DNA of 64,000 nt from Xanthomonas fragariae. Its GTDB lineage: Bacteria > Pseudomonadota > Gammaproteobacteria > Xanthomonadales > Xanthomonadaceae. The notes beneath the pieces were generated by a model. That model did no database searches. It worked only from the letters and a program-made list of their open reading frames with translations, and was not told the DNA's origin. Below, piece after piece: positions 17,058-26,343 of this stretch. The stretch is taken from assembly GCF_900183975.1 (NCBI RefSeq), contig NZ_LT853882.1, forward strand, positions 3,341,501-3,405,500, read 5' to 3'. The stretch's first letter is position 1. Each line of letters opens with the position of its first letter. Both the position numbers and the translations under genes were made by a program.

Positions 17058-19058
17058 TTACCCCGGTCCTGGGTTCTGGGTCCCCGGTCCCGAGCTCTCC
17101 GCACCCAGCCCAAAAAACGCACGCACGTCGCCGATCTCGCGGGTACGCGCAAATGGAGGCAGCGAGTTCATGAAAGTACGGCCATAGCCTTTGTTCACCA
17201 ACCGCGGATCGCACAGCACCAGCACGCCGCGATCGTTCTCGCTGCGGATCAACCGGCCCACGCCCTGTTTGAGTGCGATCACTGCCTGCGGCAATTGTTC
17301 GTCGCGGAACGGATTGCCGCCCTCGCGGCGGATCGCATCCAGGCGTGCTTCAAACACCGGGTCGTCGGGGGCGGCAAACGGCAATTTGTCGATCACCACC
17401 ACGCTCAAGGCATCGCCGACCACGTCCACACCCTCGCGGAAGCTTGCCGAGCCCAGCAGCACGCCGTTGCCGGAATCGCGAAAGCGTTGCAGCAATGTCG
17501 CGCGCGGCGCTTGGCCCTGCACGAACAAGGGCCACCGCGCGCCACGCAACGCTTCGGCGGCTTCGCGCAGCGCGCGGTGCGAGGCAAACAGCAAAAACGC
17601 GCGGCCGTTAGATGCCTCCAGCACCGGCGTCAATACGGCGATCAACGCCGTGCCGAAGCCGCGCGCTGCCGGATCCGGCAGATTCGGCGGCAGATAGCAC
17701 AAAGCCTGACGCGCCCAATCGAAGGGGCTGGGTTGCAGCAAGGTCACCGGATCGCTCAAACCCAGGCGCAGCGCAATGTGATCGAACTCGCCACCTACCG
17801 CCAACGTGGCCGAGGTGAACACCCACGCCGCCTGCGATTTTTCGCGATGCTCGCGTAGCGGGCCAGACACATCCAGCGGGGTGCGCTGGCAGCGGAATCC
17901 GCGCGGATTGAGCTCGTACCAGAGCACATCGTTCTCCACGGTGTCGGGCAACTCCTGCTCGAAATCCAGCACCGGCGCGTCTTCGCCCAGCCAGCGCGAC
18001 AAGCGCGCCAGCGCTTCCTGCGCGCGTGCAGTGCAGCCATCGAAACCCGGCGAAGCCTCGCGCAACGGCAGCAAGGCTTCGCCCAACCGCGCCAGCGACG
18101 ACAGCACCGCATCGAAACCTTCGCGCACCTGCGGCTTGGCCAGCGCACGCCATTGCGTGCCGCGTGGCGGCAGGCCTTCCATACCGGCGCGCAGGCCACG
18201 CAAGGCTTCGTCCAACGCCAGGATCGGTTCCTGCAAACTGGCTTGCGCACCGGCGACCGGGCGCGCTTCGACCATGCAGTCGCGCGCCAATTCCTGCCAC
18301 GGGCGCATGCCGAAACTTTCGCCGAAGAAATTGGCCGCCAGTTCCGGCAGTTGATGCGCTTCGTCGATAACGAAGGCCTGTGCGCCGGGCAGGATCTCGC
18401 CGAAGCCTTCCTGCTTGAGGGCCAGGTCGGCCAGCAGCAGATGATGATTGACCACCACCAGATCGGCAGCCTGCGCGCGCTGACGCGCCTGCATCACGAA
18501 GCATTCGCTGTAGAACGGGCATTCGGTGCCCAGGCAATTGTCGACAGTGGAGGTCACCAGCGGCAGCAACGGCGAATCGTCCGGCAAAGCGTCCATCTCG
18601 GCCATGTCGCCGAACTGGGTGCGCCCGCTCCAGGCCACGATGCGCTGGAACTGCGAGATCTGTTCAGGCGTGGCAAACCGCGGCTCGCCGCGCGCCTGCT
18701 GGGTGCGGTATTTGCACAGGTAATTCGCGCGCCCCTTCAGCAACGCGCTGCGCAGGCCAACGCCCAAAGCGGCGCGCACACGCGGCAAATCGCGGTGGAA
18801 CAGTTGATCCTGCAGCGCGCGCGTGCCGGTCGAGACAATGGTCTTGAGTCCGGACAGCAGCGCCGGCACCAGATAGGCGTAGGTCTTGCCGGTGCCGGTG
18901 CCGGCCTCGGCCAACAGCACATCGCGTTGCTCGAACGCCTCGGCGATGGCGCCGGTCAGGCGCAACTGCGCAGCACGCGGCGCAAACGCATCGAGCTGAC
19001 GCGCAAGCGCACCTCCCTCGCTAAGCGCCTCGATGCTGGCAGTGGCAAGTTGGGACAT
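17058..19058 (-). CDS. yoaA: DinG/YoaA-family ATP-dependent DNA helicase
   Basis: A superfamily 2, XPD-like 5'-3' helicase of about 666 residues. Walker A is AGTGTGKTYAYL near residue 50 and the DEAH box is FVIDEAHQLPE near 229. Cysteines at about 113 (YLCKYR) and in CLGTECPFYSEC (about 173-184) would hold the 4Fe-4S cluster of this family. Motif VI is seen in QGVGRLIRSENDRG. YoaA helps clear replication-blocking lesions together with a DNA polymerase III subunit in E. coli. The ATG at 19056-19058 (MSQLATASIEALSEG) is preferred to an in-frame ATG at 19088. The last dozen residues (ESSGPGTQNPGPG) are encoded by GC-rich repetitive DNA resembling nearby intergenic sequence. Confidence 0.9.
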   Translation of the reverse strand: MSQLATASIEALSEGGALARQLDAFAPRAAQLRLTGAIAEAFEQRDVLLAEAGTGTGKTYAYLVPALLSGLKTIVSTGTRALQDQLFHRDLPRVRAALGVGLRSALLKGRANYLCKYRTQQARGEPRFATPEQISQFQRIVAWSGRTQFGDMAEMDALPDDSPLLPLVTSTVDNCLGTECPFYSECFVMQARQRAQAADLVVVNHHLLLADLALKQEGFGEILPGAQAFVIDEAHQLPELAANFFGESFGMRPWQELARDCMVEARPVAGAQASLQEPILALDEALRGLRAGMEGLPPRGTQWRALAKPQVREGFDAVLSSLARLGEALLPLREASPGFDGCTARAQEALARLSRWLGEDAPVLDFEQELPDTVENDVLWYELNPRGFRCQRTPLDVSGPLREHREKSQAAWVFTSATLAVGGEFDHIALRLGLSDPVTLLQPSPFDWARQALCYLPPNLPDPAARGFGTALIAVLTPVLEASNGRAFLLFASHRALREAAEALRGARWPLFVQGQAPRATLLQRFRDSGNGVLLGSASFREGVDVVGDALSVVVIDKLPFAAPDDPVFEARLDAIRREGGNPFRDEQLPQAVIALKQGVGRLIRSENDRGVLVLCDPRLVNKGYGRTFMNSLPPFARTREIGDVRAFFGLGAESSGPGTQNPGPG

Positions 19059-19254
19059 GAGACCAGACGAAAAGCGGACAGGAAGCACGACAGCCTAGCG
19101 CGTTCGCGGTGATGCTGGCTTGGGTGCGCCTGGCCGGTAGCTGGACGCAGCCGGGACCGGAGTATCCGCCTCTCGACCGCAGCGCTCGCCGACGCCACAG
19201 TGCTGTCATCGGCGAGCGCGCACCTCTGGAACGATGCGCACCGCGTGGAGTGCT

Positions 19255-19788
19255 TCAATACCGCTTCACACCAGGCACCGTGCAGCCGGCGATCTGCGAT
19301 GTGGCCGAGGCAGCGTTTTCTTTCTCGCCCCGCGCGAGCCTCGACTGTTCGATGGTGGCCCAATGACGACGACACAGCGGCCCAGTCTTGGACCCCAGTT
19401 CGATTGCCTGCTTGGCGAATCGCTCGGCGGCCGGCCAATCGGCCTGCAGCACCGCCACTTCGGCACGTTCCTGCAGGATCGCTGGGTCGCCGGACACCAG
19501 ACCCAGCGCCTGATCCAACGCCGCCGCCGCGCCGGGCAGATCGCCGGCCTGGCGCTTGGACCTGGCAGTCTCGCGCAGATCGTCCACCTGCGGGTCGCGT
19601 AGCGGCTGCACCGACAGCTCGGTTTCGTCGACGCCGGCCTCGCGTTCGATCAGCAACAACCGTTGGGTGGGCGTGGTCGGGTCCACCGGGGGCCGCCGCG
19701 GCGGCGGCGGCGCAGGTGGCGCGCTGACACACCCGGCGAGTGCGGCAAACACGCCGGCGAGGACAAGCAAACGGTGCAATCGGGGCAT
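19255..19788 (-). CDS. TPR lipoprotein next to PBP1b, likely an LpoP-type activator
   Basis: The 177-residue product starts MPRLHRLLVLAGVFAALAGC, a lipoprotein signal with lipobox LAGC (Cys20). A proline-rich linker (PPAPPPPRRPP) and then a region with tetratricopeptide character follow (DLPGAAAALDQALGLVSGDP, LQADWPAAERFAKQAIEL). Some proteobacteria encode a TPR lipoprotein (LpoP, described in P. aeruginosa) beside mrcB that activates the peptidoglycan synthase PBP1b from the outer membrane. The architecture and the 13-bp spacing downstream of mrcB on the same strand match that. The start at 19786-19788 is set by the lipoprotein signal. Function is inferred from architecture and context; the sequence itself shows only lipoprotein plus repeats. 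Confidence 0.7.
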   Translation of the reverse strand: MPRLHRLLVLAGVFAALAGCVSAPPAPPPPRRPPVDPTTPTQRLLLIEREAGVDETELSVQPLRDPQVDDLRETARSKRQAGDLPGAAAALDQALGLVSGDPAILQERAEVAVLQADWPAAERFAKQAIELGSKTGPLCRRHWATIEQSRLARGEKENAASATSQIAGCTVPGVKRY

Positions 19789-19801
19789 GGGGTTACTCCA
19801 G

Positions 19802-22246
19802 TCAATGCGCAGGTGGAGCCGTGGCAGGCGCCGGTGCGGGTGCTTCGGGCTTCTTTTCCAGACCGAAGAAACGGCGCCAGCCACCTCCGCTGGATTGCTC
19901 GGCAGGTGCCGCAAGATCGCCGGGCGGGGCTTCGATCGACGGTGCATTGCCGGCACACGGAGCATAGGCCGGCGTGAAGCCGACCACGAACGGGAACTGG
20001 CGCGCGCCCGGGCAACCGGCATCGGTCACGCCGGTACCGGACGCGTCCACCCACTGCCAGTCCAGGCCCTTGCCGCTGACCTTCAACGGCGCGCTCGGCA
20101 GGCGCGCGAAAATGCTCGACCACACCCGCATCGCGCCGGTGGCGCCGTACAGACCGGTCTGCTCGTTCTGATCGTTGCCCATCCAGATTACCGCCAGGTG
20201 GTCGCCGGTGTAGCCGGCATACCAGCTGTCGCGGCCATCGTTGGAGGTGCCGGTCTTGCCGGCCGGCGCCAGGCGGCCAAAGCCATCGTCCAGCAACTGC
20301 CGCGCGGTACCGCCGCTGACCACCTGCTGCAAGGCGATGCTGATCAGGTTGGCGGCCACCGAATCGCCCTCCTGCGCTGGGGCCGGGGTCTTGTCGTAGC
20401 GCTTGAGCAGCTTGCCTTGCGGGTCAAGCACGCCGCGCACCGCATGCAGCGGCTGGATTTCGCCGCCGGCGGCCAGGAATTGGTACAGCTGCGCCATGCC
20501 ATACGGGCTCTGGTCGGTCGCGCCCAGGATCAGCGACGGATTGGTGTCGGCATTAATACCGGCAAGCACCTGGATCAGTTGTGCGATGCGCTCCGGGCCG
20601 ACCTGCAGGCCCACGCGCACCGTGGCCTGGTTGTAGGAATGCGCCAACGCATCGATCAGCCGTACTGTACCATGACTGCGGTTGTCGGAATTGCCCGGCG
20701 ACCAGGTCTTGCCGCGGCTGAGCTGCACCGTGACCGGCGAATCGTCGACCCAACTGGACAAGGCCCAGCGATCCGGCGACGCCAGCGCCAGCAGATACAC
20801 GAACGGTTTGATCAAAGAGCCGACCTGCCGCTGCGCTTCCACCGCGCGATTGAAGCCTGGCTTGGCGACATCGCGGCTGCCGACCACCGCCAACACATCA
20901 CCGTTATGCACGTCGGTCAGTACCAGGCCGGCTTGAAGCGGCGGACGCTTCTTGTTGTCCAGCCGCTTGATGGCACCGGTCACTGCGCCTTCGGCATAGG
21001 CTTGCGCAGACGGCGACATGCCAGTCAGCACACTCATACCAGCACCTTGCAGCACGCCTTCCGGGTAATCGTGCGCCAGTTGCCGCCGCACCAGATCCAC
21101 ATAGGCCGGGAAGCGATTGGCCGCAACCAACCCGGGCTCGGTGGGTACGCCCAACGGCGCGGCTAGCGCGCGCGCGTATTCGGCGGCGTCGATGAGGTTG
21201 TTTTCATGCAGCTTGCCGAGCACGAAATTGCGCCGATCCAGCGCGCGTTCCGGGTTGCGTCGCGGGTCGTAGTAGGACGGCCCCTTGACCAGCCCGATCA
21301 GCAACGCGATCTGCTCGGGGGTCATCGAATTGAGCTCGCGACCGAACCACAGTTCGGCTCCCGAGGACACGCCATGAATCGCCTGCCCGCCACGCTGGCC
21401 AAGATAGACCTGGTTGAGGTAAGCCTCCAGGATGGTGCGCTTGTCGTAGCGCGCCTCCATGATCACTGCGTACAAAATTTCGTTGAACTTGCGGGTGAAT
21501 GTCTGTTCCTTGCCGATGCCGAGCAGGCCGCTGCGTGCCAGCTGCTGGGTCAGCGTGCTGGCACCCTGACGCACATGGCCGCCGGAGCGCGCCATGATCC
21601 AGGCTGCGCGCACCATGCCGCTGAGATCGATGCCGTGGTGGCTGTTGAAGTCGCGGTCTTCGACCGCCTGCAGGCCGGTAACCAGCAGCTCGGGCACTTC
21701 CTCCATGCGCACCAGGCGGCGTTCTTCCTGCTTCTGCCCGTACAAGGTGGCGATGCGCGCCGGGTCCAGACGCGCGCTGTTGAGCACCTTGCGGTCGCCG
21801 GCATCGCGCAGGCTGGCGATACGCCCGCCGGACACGCTGACCTCGACACGTCGCGCAGGCACGCGCCCGTCCACGTCGTTGTAGCCGCGGCTGGCGATGG
21901 TGAAGCGGCTGCCATCCTGCTGATAGGTACCGGCCAGCTTGGCTTGACCATCGTCGCGGTACGAGGCCGCGTCCAATTCGGTCTTTAAGGTGGCCGCATC
22001 CAGCGCATTGCCCGGCACTAGCACCAATGGCCGCCCGTAGACGCGGGTCGGGATCTGCCAACGCAGTTCGCCGAAGCGCTGGGTGACCTGCTTGTTCAGA
22101 TACACCGTGTAAGGAATCAGGAAACCGAGCGCCAGCGCGATCGCGGCGACACCCCAGACGATCAGTCTGCGTTGCCAGCGGGAGCCTTGCTCGTTGGTGT
22201 CGTCCTCGAAATCGTCGGGAGCGTCGTGGTCGTGGCGTCGGGGCAC
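19802..22246 (-). CDS. mrcB: Penicillin-binding protein 1B (bifunctional peptidoglycan synthase)
   Basis: An 814-residue class A PBP. After an acidic cytoplasmic start (HDHDAPDDFEDDTNEQG) comes one membrane helix (LIVWGVAAIALALGFLIPYT, about 28-47). A UB2H-like region follows (WQIPTRVYGRPLVLVPG), then the GT51 glycosyltransferase domain with EDRDFNSHHGID near 197 and GASTLTQQLARSGLL. The transpeptidase domain has SLIK near 474 (active-site Ser), SYN near 537 and KTGTS near 667. It polymerises lipid II and cross-links stem peptides in the periplasm. The UB2H-like element is where E. coli LpoB binds, which supports the idea that the lipoprotein gene 13 bp downstream encodes its regulator. Confidence 0.95.
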   Translation of the reverse strand: MPRRHDHDAPDDFEDDTNEQGSRWQRRLIVWGVAAIALALGFLIPYTVYLNKQVTQRFGELRWQIPTRVYGRPLVLVPGNALDAATLKTELDAASYRDDGQAKLAGTYQQDGSRFTIASRGYNDVDGRVPARRVEVSVSGGRIASLRDAGDRKVLNSARLDPARIATLYGQKQEERRLVRMEEVPELLVTGLQAVEDRDFNSHHGIDLSGMVRAAWIMARSGGHVRQGASTLTQQLARSGLLGIGKEQTFTRKFNEILYAVIMEARYDKRTILEAYLNQVYLGQRGGQAIHGVSSGAELWFGRELNSMTPEQIALLIGLVKGPSYYDPRRNPERALDRRNFVLGKLHENNLIDAAEYARALAAPLGVPTEPGLVAANRFPAYVDLVRRQLAHDYPEGVLQGAGMSVLTGMSPSAQAYAEGAVTGAIKRLDNKKRPPLQAGLVLTDVHNGDVLAVVGSRDVAKPGFNRAVEAQRQVGSLIKPFVYLLALASPDRWALSSWVDDSPVTVQLSRGKTWSPGNSDNRSHGTVRLIDALAHSYNQATVRVGLQVGPERIAQLIQVLAGINADTNPSLILGATDQSPYGMAQLYQFLAAGGEIQPLHAVRGVLDPQGKLLKRYDKTPAPAQEGDSVAANLISIALQQVVSGGTARQLLDDGFGRLAPAGKTGTSNDGRDSWYAGYTGDHLAVIWMGNDQNEQTGLYGATGAMRVWSSIFARLPSAPLKVSGKGLDWQWVDASGTGVTDAGCPGARQFPFVVGFTPAYAPCAGNAPSIEAPPGDLAAPAEQSSGGGWRRFFGLEKKPEAPAPAPATAPPAH

Positions 22247-22321
22247 AGGGATGCGAGAATGTAGAGTCCGGCAAGTCTAGCGCAGCGCTGTCATGGCTGT
22301 GACCCACCGGGCCCTTAGAAC

Positions 22322-22458
22322 TTAAGAGCGGCTAACGAAACTAGCGGGCTCACCGTCGGTGGGGCGCGGCCAGTGCTCGGAATCAGCATGCACCACTCGT
22401 ACACTGCGGTTCCGGGCGCACCGTCTGCGCATTCGACGACGACGCGTTACGGTTTACT
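22322..22458. repeat. MITE-like intergenic repeat, copy 3 (degenerate, opposite orientation)
   Basis: The left end taagagcggctaacgaaac is a variant of the repeat's inverted end, and the interior (gctcaccg, gccagtgctcggaatcagc, acactgcggtt, ttacggttt) follows the reverse complement of copy 1 block by block. The right end is truncated or decayed (ttacggtttact). The copy ends three bases before the ATG of the glycosyltransferase gene, so it supplies the 5' flank and probably the leader of that gene. Confidence 0.6.
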
Positions 22459-22461
22459 GCC

Positions 22462-24588
22462 ATGCCACGCTGGAGTTCCAACGCAATGTCGATGTCTTTG
22501 GCCGATGCACGCTATCTGTTCAATCGCGTTCTCGGCCTGATCCACCGCAGTGTGGCCAGCATGCGCACACGCGGTTGGCGCGCCACCTGGCAGCGTATTC
22601 GCGTGCACACGCAAGCACCGCCGGTCGCGCTCGGCACGCCGCTGTGGTTGCCGGATGCTGCGCCGTTCGCCGCATTTGCGGTGCCGAAAAGCGCCGCGCC
22701 ACGCGTGACGCTGGTCATTCCGGTCTACAACCACATCGCGCACACGCTGGCCTGTTTGCGCGCGCTGGCCGCGCACCCGCCGCAGTTGAATGTGGAGATC
22801 GTCGTTGTCGATGACGGCAGCAGCGACGCCACCGAAGCGCAACTGCCGCAGGTGCAAGGGCTGCACTACCACCGACGCGCAAGCAATGGCGGCTTTATCG
22901 CCGCCTGCAACGACGGCATCGTGCTGGCGCGCGGCGACTACGTGGTGCTGCTCAACAACGACACCATTCCGCAGCCCGGTTGGCTGGATCGGCTGATCAA
23001 CACTTTCGCCCAGCATCCGAGCGCCGGTTTGGTCGGTGCGCAACTGGTGTATCCGGATGGGCGCCTGCAGGAGTCCGGCGGTGTGGTGTTCGGCGATGGA
23101 AGCGCCTGGAGCTATGGTCGCTTCGAATCGGCCGACGACCCACGGTATGCGTATGTGCGCACGATGGACTATTGCTCGGGCGCGGCAATCGCGCTGCCGC
23201 GCGCGCTATTGCAGACGCTGGATGGGCTGGATCAGCGCTATATGCCGGCGTATTACGAGGACACCGACCTGGCGTTTGCAGTGCGTGCGGCCGGCCATCA
23301 GGTACTGGTGCAGCCGGCTAGCGTGGTGGTGCATGACGAAGGCACCAGCAACGGCACCGACACGCGCACCGGGGTGAAGGCGTATCAGGTGCGTAACCAA
23401 CGCGTGTTCGCCGAAAAATGGCAGCAGGTTCTTGCGATGCAACCGCCAGTCGGCACGGTGCCCGGGCCTGCGCTGCTGCATCGCGGCCAACGCCAGGTGT
23501 TGATCCTGGACGAATGCGTCCCGGAACCGGACCGCGATTCCGGCTCGCTGCGGCAATTCAACCTGATCCGCCTGCTACGCCAAGAAGGCGCGCATGTGGT
23601 GTTCGTGCCGACCCGCCGCGAACACGCAGGGCGGCACACGCACGCGCTGCAGCAACTGGGGGTGGAAGTCTGGTACGCGCCATTTCTTGAAGGCCTTGGC
23701 AGCTGGTTGCGCACGCACGGCCCACGCTTTGCGGTGGTGCTGCTGGTGCGTCACCACGTGGCGCATGCCTGCCTGCCATTGCTGAAGCAGTACGCCCCGC
23801 AGGCGCGCACCTTGTTCGATACCGTGGATTTGCACTACGTGCGCGAACGCCGCGGCGCCGAGTTGGCCGGCGATGCCAACCTACTGCGTGCGGCGCAGCG
23901 CACCCGGCTGCGCGAACTGGAGATCATGGCCACCACCGACGTCACCGTGCTGGTATCGGCCGCCGAACAGGCGCAACTGCGTCAGGACGCGCCACACATC
24001 CGCACCGCCCTGCTGTCCAACCTGCATGACGTGGCCGGCAGCGGCCACAGCTTCGAGCAACGCCGCGATCTGGTGTTCGTCGGCGGCTTCCGGCATCCGC
24101 CCAATATGGATGCGGTGCAGTGGTTCATCAGCGCGATCTTCCCGCAGGTGCGTGCGCAATTGCCGAACGTGATTTTTCATTGCATCGGCGCCGACCTGCC
24201 GGATGCGCTGAAACTGCTGGCCGATGAATGCCCCGGCGTGCAACTGCACGGGCACGTGCCGGACTTGGTGCCGTACCTGGACAGCGCGCGGATTGCGGTA
24301 GCGCCGCTGCGCTTCGGCGCCGGCGTGAAAGGCAAGATCAATCTGAGCATGGCGCACGGACAGCCAGTGGTCGGCACCACCTGCGCGGTGGAAGGCATGC
24401 ATTTGCGTGATGGCGAAGATGTATGCGTGGCCGATGACGCCGATGCGTTCGCCAGTGCGATCGTGCGCCTGTATCAGGATGCGGCGCTCTGGCAGCGCTT
24501 GGCCGACAACGGATTGCGCAACGTGGCCCGGCATTTTTCGCTGGATGCCGCGCGTGACACGGTACGTGAGTTGTTTATTGCCGGTTGA
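22462..24588 (+). CDS. Two-domain glycosyltransferase (GT2 plus GT4-like)
   Basis: A 708-residue fusion. Residues about 80-340 form a GT-A, family 2 domain: RVTLVIPVYNHIAHTLACLR, VVVDDGSSDATEAQL (nucleotide-sugar and metal Asp), YVVLLNNDTIPQPGWLDRL, and YYEDTDLAFAVRAAGHQVL. Residues about 350-705 form a GT-B, family 4-like domain with DLVFVGGFRHPPNMDAVQW, VQLHGHVPDLVPYLDSARIA and GAGVKGKINLSMAHGQPVVG. Such proteins assemble O-antigen or exopolysaccharide chains at the cytoplasmic face. No other polysaccharide genes are near, so it is an orphan here and its product is unknown. The start could be the ATG at 22462 or later ones (22486, 22492). Confidence 0.85.
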   Translation: MPRWSSNAMSMSLADARYLFNRVLGLIHRSVASMRTRGWRATWQRIRVHTQAPPVALGTPLWLPDAAPFAAFAVPKSAAPRVTLVIPVYNHIAHTLACLRALAAHPPQLNVEIVVVDDGSSDATEAQLPQVQGLHYHRRASNGGFIAACNDGIVLARGDYVVLLNNDTIPQPGWLDRLINTFAQHPSAGLVGAQLVYPDGRLQESGGVVFGDGSAWSYGRFESADDPRYAYVRTMDYCSGAAIALPRALLQTLDGLDQRYMPAYYEDTDLAFAVRAAGHQVLVQPASVVVHDEGTSNGTDTRTGVKAYQVRNQRVFAEKWQQVLAMQPPVGTVPGPALLHRGQRQVLILDECVPEPDRDSGSLRQFNLIRLLRQEGAHVVFVPTRREHAGRHTHALQQLGVEVWYAPFLEGLGSWLRTHGPRFAVVLLVRHHVAHACLPLLKQYAPQARTLFDTVDLHYVRERRGAELAGDANLLRAAQRTRLRELEIMATTDVTVLVSAAEQAQLRQDAPHIRTALLSNLHDVAGSGHSFEQRRDLVFVGGFRHPPNMDAVQWFISAIFPQVRAQLPNVIFHCIGADLPDALKLLADECPGVQLHGHVPDLVPYLDSARIAVAPLRFGAGVKGKINLSMAHGQPVVGTTCAVEGMHLRDGEDVCVADDADAFASAIVRLYQDAALWQRLADNGLRNVARHFSLDAARDTVRELFIAG

Positions 24589-24644
24589 GTAGATACCTCG
24601 GCACGCGGGTCGCGCGCATCACTGCGTGGCAACGTGCCGCCGCC

Positions 24645-26162
24645 TCAACGCTGCTCAACCACAGCCTTGACCCGGCGCGTGAACTCGGCCAGTTCCGGCA
24701 ATCTAGGATCCAGCTGCTGCGCCTGGTCCTGAGCGTGCCGGGCGAACGCCGCATCTTCCTGACCCAGCCGTTCGTTGCCAACCGCAATCCAGCGCTGCGC
24801 CATGCGTCGACGCGCACCGGCCAGCGCGTCCGCGCTCGAGGTCAGCGCCTGCCAGGCATCCAGGCACCCACGCGCGGCGCGCAGGCGGTTGTTGCGTAGT
24901 TCGTCTTCGAAACAGCGCTGGCTTGCCGGCGCCACGCGTGCGGCAGCCTGTAGCACGCGCCGATCGCGCGGTGCCAGCGCCTGGGCTGCACGCACCGCGT
25001 CATAGGCGCTGGCGCCAGACGGAGTCATCCATTGCTGGCGCATTTCGGCATCGGCCACACGTTGCAGCAGCGCACGCAGACGGAGCTCACGGGCGCCGCG
25101 CGACAGGCCGGTTTCGGGGCTGCGCTCGGCATCGCGCGCACGCGCAATCGCCTGCTCGACCTGCGAGATCGACGCAGCGTCTGGCACCAGGATCCGCGCC
25201 TCCTGGAGCGATTGCAGTGCAGCATCGAAATGGAAATCTGCCGCCTGGCGACTGGCCTGCGCGGCATATTCGCTTGCCACCTGCTGACGCCCGCGCTGGG
25301 CGCTTGCATCGTCCGGTTCGGCCGCCAGCACGGCAGTCAAATCGCGCGCGGCCGGCGCCAACCGACCGCGTCGCAGCAAGGCCTGCGCACGTTGCCGGCG
25401 TTGTTCCAGCACGCGGTGGTAATGGCCTTCGGTCAGCGGCAGATCGACATGCCCGGCGTCGTAGCGCCTGGCTGCAGCCAGCAGCGCCGCCGCCTCGCTA
25501 AGTGCATCGCGCGCCAACGCGTGGCGTGCCTGCGCCAGTAGATCGGTCAACGCATCCTCGCGCCCTTCCAGCGCATCGGTCCGGTCCGGCGCCAGGGTCA
25601 GGATGCGTTGATACAACGGCAGTGCGCTGTCCGGCGTGCCATCCAGGCGGCCTTGTTGTTGCGCGGCCATCGCTTGCGCGAACAAGGCGTCCAAACCGGC
25701 GCGACGCGCCTGTAACCCACGCAAGCGCACTGCAACCGGAGCGATCTGCGTCTGCGGCACCTCCACTGCGTTGGCCAGCGCCAGCGCGCGTTGCGCGCTG
25801 GCTGCGTCACCAGCCGCGATCGCGGCACGTGCCTGCACTACCGCAGCGGCGCCGATACGCGCCAGTCCGGCACGCGCTTCGCTGCGGTCGCTGTCCAAGG
25901 CAAGCGCAGCGGTAAACAGTTCGCGTGCACCACTGCCATCGGCAGCACTGAGCTGGCCGCGCGACAAAGCCGCATCGCCACGCTGTAGCAGTTGCTGGAT
26001 GCGCGTGTCCGGCCATACCCAATCGGCCAGCGGCTTACGCAGGGCGATGACAGACAACACTAGGCATGCGGACAGCACCAACACCGCGCGCCAGAGCAAA
26101 CGGCTGCGCAATGGCGCCCGGGGGCGGGGCGGCGATCTGGCCCAGCGCGGAAGCGGGAACAT
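24645..26162 (-). CDS. Membrane-anchored helical repeat protein, function unknown
   Basis: A 505-residue protein with a basic, proline-rich N-terminus, one membrane helix (LLWRAVLVLSACLVLSVIAL, about 22-41), and a long Ala/Arg/Gln-rich helical region. The latter shows tetratricopeptide-like spacing, with repeated units such as GARELFTAALALDSDRSEARAG, ALPLYQRILTLAPDRTDALEG and AARDLTAVLAAEPDDASAQRG written over several turns. I recognise no enzyme motif. The topology places the repeats in the periplasm. The gene ends head to tail against the glycosyltransferase end (56 bp) and runs on the minus strand like relA 180 bp away. A role in scaffolding an envelope complex is possible but unsupported. 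Confidence 0.65.
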   Translation of the reverse strand: MFPLPRWARSPPRPRAPLRSRLLWRAVLVLSACLVLSVIALRKPLADWVWPDTRIQQLLQRGDAALSRGQLSAADGSGARELFTAALALDSDRSEARAGLARIGAAAVVQARAAIAAGDAASAQRALALANAVEVPQTQIAPVAVRLRGLQARRAGLDALFAQAMAAQQQGRLDGTPDSALPLYQRILTLAPDRTDALEGREDALTDLLAQARHALARDALSEAAALLAAARRYDAGHVDLPLTEGHYHRVLEQRRQRAQALLRRGRLAPAARDLTAVLAAEPDDASAQRGRQQVASEYAAQASRQAADFHFDAALQSLQEARILVPDAASISQVEQAIARARDAERSPETGLSRGARELRLRALLQRVADAEMRQQWMTPSGASAYDAVRAAQALAPRDRRVLQAAARVAPASQRCFEDELRNNRLRAARGCLDAWQALTSSADALAGARRRMAQRWIAVGNERLGQEDAAFARHAQDQAQQLDPRLPELAEFTRRVKAVVEQR

Positions 26163-26343
26163 GCGGTGGCGTGCATCCTTGGCGCGACCTGACGGGGACG
26201 CGTTTACCGCATTATGGTAGCTGGCCTTACTGCGAAGGCGAGGTGCGTTTTTAGGATTTGGGATTCGTCAGGCAGGCACAGGCACACTCCTGATGTGCCG
26301 CCGTTTTCCGACTGACCCGGTGCTGCCAGGACGCGGTCTGCGC

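Noticed and set aside
19556..21166. Long plus-strand frame opposite mrcB and the lipoprotein gene
   Set aside because: It spans two real minus-strand genes, is Arg/His-rich, and matches no recognisable pattern.
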